Shown here: piece after piece, positions 62,573-64,000 of the stretch | Layout: each line of letters begins with the position of its first letter | Numbering within the stretch: the first letter of the stretch is position 1 | Source of the DNA: Sphingobium sp. B2D3C | GTDB lineage: Bacteria > Pseudomonadota > Alphaproteobacteria > Sphingomonadales > Sphingomonadaceae | Direction of reading: 5' to 3' | Assembly (NCBI RefSeq): GCF_025961835.1 | Contig: NZ_JAOQOK010000001.1 | Span: 2,604,001-2,668,000 of the forward strand | DNA: 64,000 bases | The notes under the pieces: generated by a model | Told to the model about the DNA's origin: nothing | Databases searched by the model: none | Seen by the model: only the letters and a program-made list of their open reading frames with translations | Position numbers and translations under genes: made by a program

Positions 62573-64000
62573 CTATTCAGCAGCGATCGCGTCGATATCA
62601 TGGGCCGGCTTTGCCGTCCTCAGCTGCATCATGTGCCGCCGGTAGGTCGCGAGCGCCTGCCCCACCACCTGATCCATATTATAATAGCGGTAGGTGGCGA
62701 GCCGTCCGACGAACAGGACATCGGGCGTGCCCAAAGCGAGCGCTTCATAGCGTTTGAACAGAGCGGCATTTTCCGGGCGCGGGATGGGGTAATAGGGGTC
62801 ACCCTCCGCACTGGGATATTCGTAAGTGATGCTCGTGCGGGCCGCACTCTGGCCGGTCAGATGCTTATACTCGGTAATCCGCGTATAGGGCACCGCTTCG
62901 GACGGATAGTTGATGACGGCGACCGGCTGCAGCCATTCGGTGGCGCGGGTCTCGTGCCGAAACTCAAGCGAGCGATATGGCAGCTTGCCGTAGCGATGGC
63001 CGAAATATTCATCGATTGGCCCGGTAAAGACGAGGCGGTCATACCGCACGCGGGCCGCAACCGCCTCGAAGGTGACGCCAAGCTCCACGTCAATCAGCGG
63101 ATGGTCGAGCATGGCGGCGAACATCGCCGTATAGCCGTCTGCCGGCATCGCCTGGAAGCTGTCGGTGAAATAACGATCATCCGTATTTGTCCGCGTGGGC
63201 ACGCGGGCTGTCACCGATTTGTCGAGTTCGGACGGGTCCATGCCCCATTGCTTGCGGGTGTAGCCTTGGAAGAAAGTCTCATAGAGATGGCGCCCCACCT
63301 TGGAGATGACCACGTCTGCCGATGTGCGGATCGTCTCGACCGGCTCCGCCTGGCTCTCAAGAAAGGCCTCCGCCTCTGCCTCGTCCGCCAGTGCCAGCCC
63401 GTAGAGGCTGTTCAATGTGTCGCGGTTGATCGGCATCGGCACCTGCAGCCCATCAACGTCCGCCAGGACGCGATGCTCGTAAGGGCGCCAGCGCGTGAAG
63501 CGTGAGAGATAGTCGACGATGTCCTGACTGTTCGTATGGAAAATATGGGGACCGTAGCGATGGACCAGAATGCCGGCCTCGTCATAATGGTCATAGGCAT
63601 TGCCGGCGATATGGTCGCGTCGATCGATGACGAGGACGCGCTTGCCGCCGTCCGCCGCGAGGCGTTCCGCCATCACCGCGCCCGCAAAACCCGCGCCGAC
63701 GACCAGATAGTCGTAATGGCGGGTGGGGCGCGGCGTCATCACCTCCTCGATGAGCGTCGACATGGCATCGACCACCTTGTCCCAGGAGAGGTCGGCGAGA
63801 CACGCGTCTGCGCTCGCCCTCCACGGGGCATCGGCCGGTGCACGGGCGCGAGAGAGCGCCCGCTCGCACGCAGCCACGAATGCCTCGGGATTGCCGGCGA
63901 TCTCGACCGCGTCGAGCATGCCATAATGGCGCGCCACATCGATGATCGGGGTGGAGACCACCGGCAGGCCCGCTGCAAGATATTCCGGGGTCTTGGTGGG
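62573..64000 (-). CDS. glf: Glycosyltransferase-UDP-galactopyranose mutase fusion (5' end beyond window)
   Basis: The frame is open to the window edge with no stop. Its first visible residues, PTKTPEYLAAGLPVVSTPI, are the C-terminal donor-binding signature of GT-B glycosyltransferases. After about 80 further residues a complete UDP-galactopyranose mutase follows: FAD motif VVGAGFAGAVMAERLA, YGPHIFHTN, the substrate segment GYTRKQWGM, VFTGPIDEYF and FVGRLATYRYYNMDQ. It converts UDP-galactopyranose to UDP-galactofuranose and may add the furanosyl residue itself, in surface polysaccharide synthesis. The visible part is 475 residues. Confidence 0.88.
   Translation of the reverse strand, partial: PTKTPEYLAAGLPVVSTPIIDVARHYGMLDAVEIAGNPEAFVAACERALSRARAPADAPWRASADACLADLSWDKVVDAMSTLIEEVMTPRPTRHYDYLVVGAGFAGAVMAERLAADGGKRVLVIDRRDHIAGNAYDHYDEAGILVHRYGPHIFHTNSQDIVDYLSRFTRWRPYEHRVLADVDGLQVPMPINRDTLNSLYGLALADEAEAEAFLESQAEPVETIRTSADVVISKVGRHLYETFFQGYTRKQWGMDPSELDKSVTARVPTRTNTDDRYFTDSFQAMPADGYTAMFAAMLDHPLIDVELGVTFEAVAARVRYDRLVFTGPIDEYFGHRYGKLPYRSLEFRHETRATEWLQPVAVINYPSEAVPYTRITEYKHLTGQSAARTSITYEYPSAEGDPYYPIPRPENAALFKRYEALALGTPDVLFVGRLATYRYYNMDQVVGQALATYRRHMMQLRTAKPAHDIDAIAAE

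Noticed and set aside
1..64000. tRNA, rRNA, CRISPR array, integrase or intact insertion sequence
   Set aside because: I looked in all intergenic stretches and among the open frames and found no cloverleaf, repeat-spacer array or transposase/integrase signature.

Overview
The window is GC-rich, gene-dense DNA from an alphaproteobacterium, most likely a sphingomonad (Sphingomonadales). The reasons are three large TonB-dependent receptors each set beside catabolic genes and regulators, a LigE-type (beta-etherase family) glutathione transferase, a NasT/NasS-controlled assimilatory nitrate cluster with an alginate-export-type porin, and several Spinster-type MFS carriers. I see no rRNA, tRNA, CRISPR array or intact insertion sequence.

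Region A (1-7.6 kb, all minus strand) is an assimilatory nitrate/nitrite cluster read nasT-nasS-(leader)-nitrate MFS carrier-porin-(leader)-nirB-nirD, with nirD leaving the window. Both the carrier and nirB are preceded by an RNA leader carrying two hexaloop hairpins overlapping an intrinsic terminator. This is the architecture expected for antitermination by the ANTAR protein NasT.

Region B (7.8-23 kb) holds a TauD/TfdA-type dioxygenase, a TonB receptor, a co-directional group of sulfurtransferase, LigE-like GST and persulfide-dioxygenase-type hydrolase, an MFS-cytochrome c-PQQ dehydrogenase operon with a divergent LysR regulator, two divergent PLP enzymes (a MalY/PatB-type C-S lyase and a HisC-like aminotransferase) and a metallo-hydrolase. 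The theme is C-S and thiol chemistry plus periplasmic alcohol oxidation.

Region C/D (23-47.6 kb) is a large catabolic region of unknown substrate. It has GntR and AraC regulators, an SDR next to a stand-alone MetE-core zinc enzyme, a second TonB receptor, an enolase-superfamily enzyme, ThuA, NHL-propeller and ABM proteins, and then a forward operon of Fe-dependent alcohol dehydrogenase, MFS, amidohydrolase, HTH-methyltransferase fusion, Cys-rich protein and 2-oxoglutarate oxygenase. It ends with a second AraC, a third TonB receptor, an OYE-family reductase and another MFS carrier. Two paralogous methyltransferases of a type I cannot name lie 14 kb apart. A roughly 20-bp element (AACTTCCG-N3-4-GGRTAAG) occurs at matching positions upstream of three transcription units here and probably ties them into one regulon.

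Region E (47.6-53.7 kb) is a czc-type heavy-metal RND efflux operon led by a His-rich secreted protein. Region F (53.9-64 kb) has cstA with its small partner, a DUF2200 protein, an MFS carrier, an aldo/keto reductase with divergent LysR, a zinc alcohol dehydrogenase, a small methyltransferase and, at the right edge, a glycosyltransferase fused to UDP-galactopyranose mutase that runs off the window.
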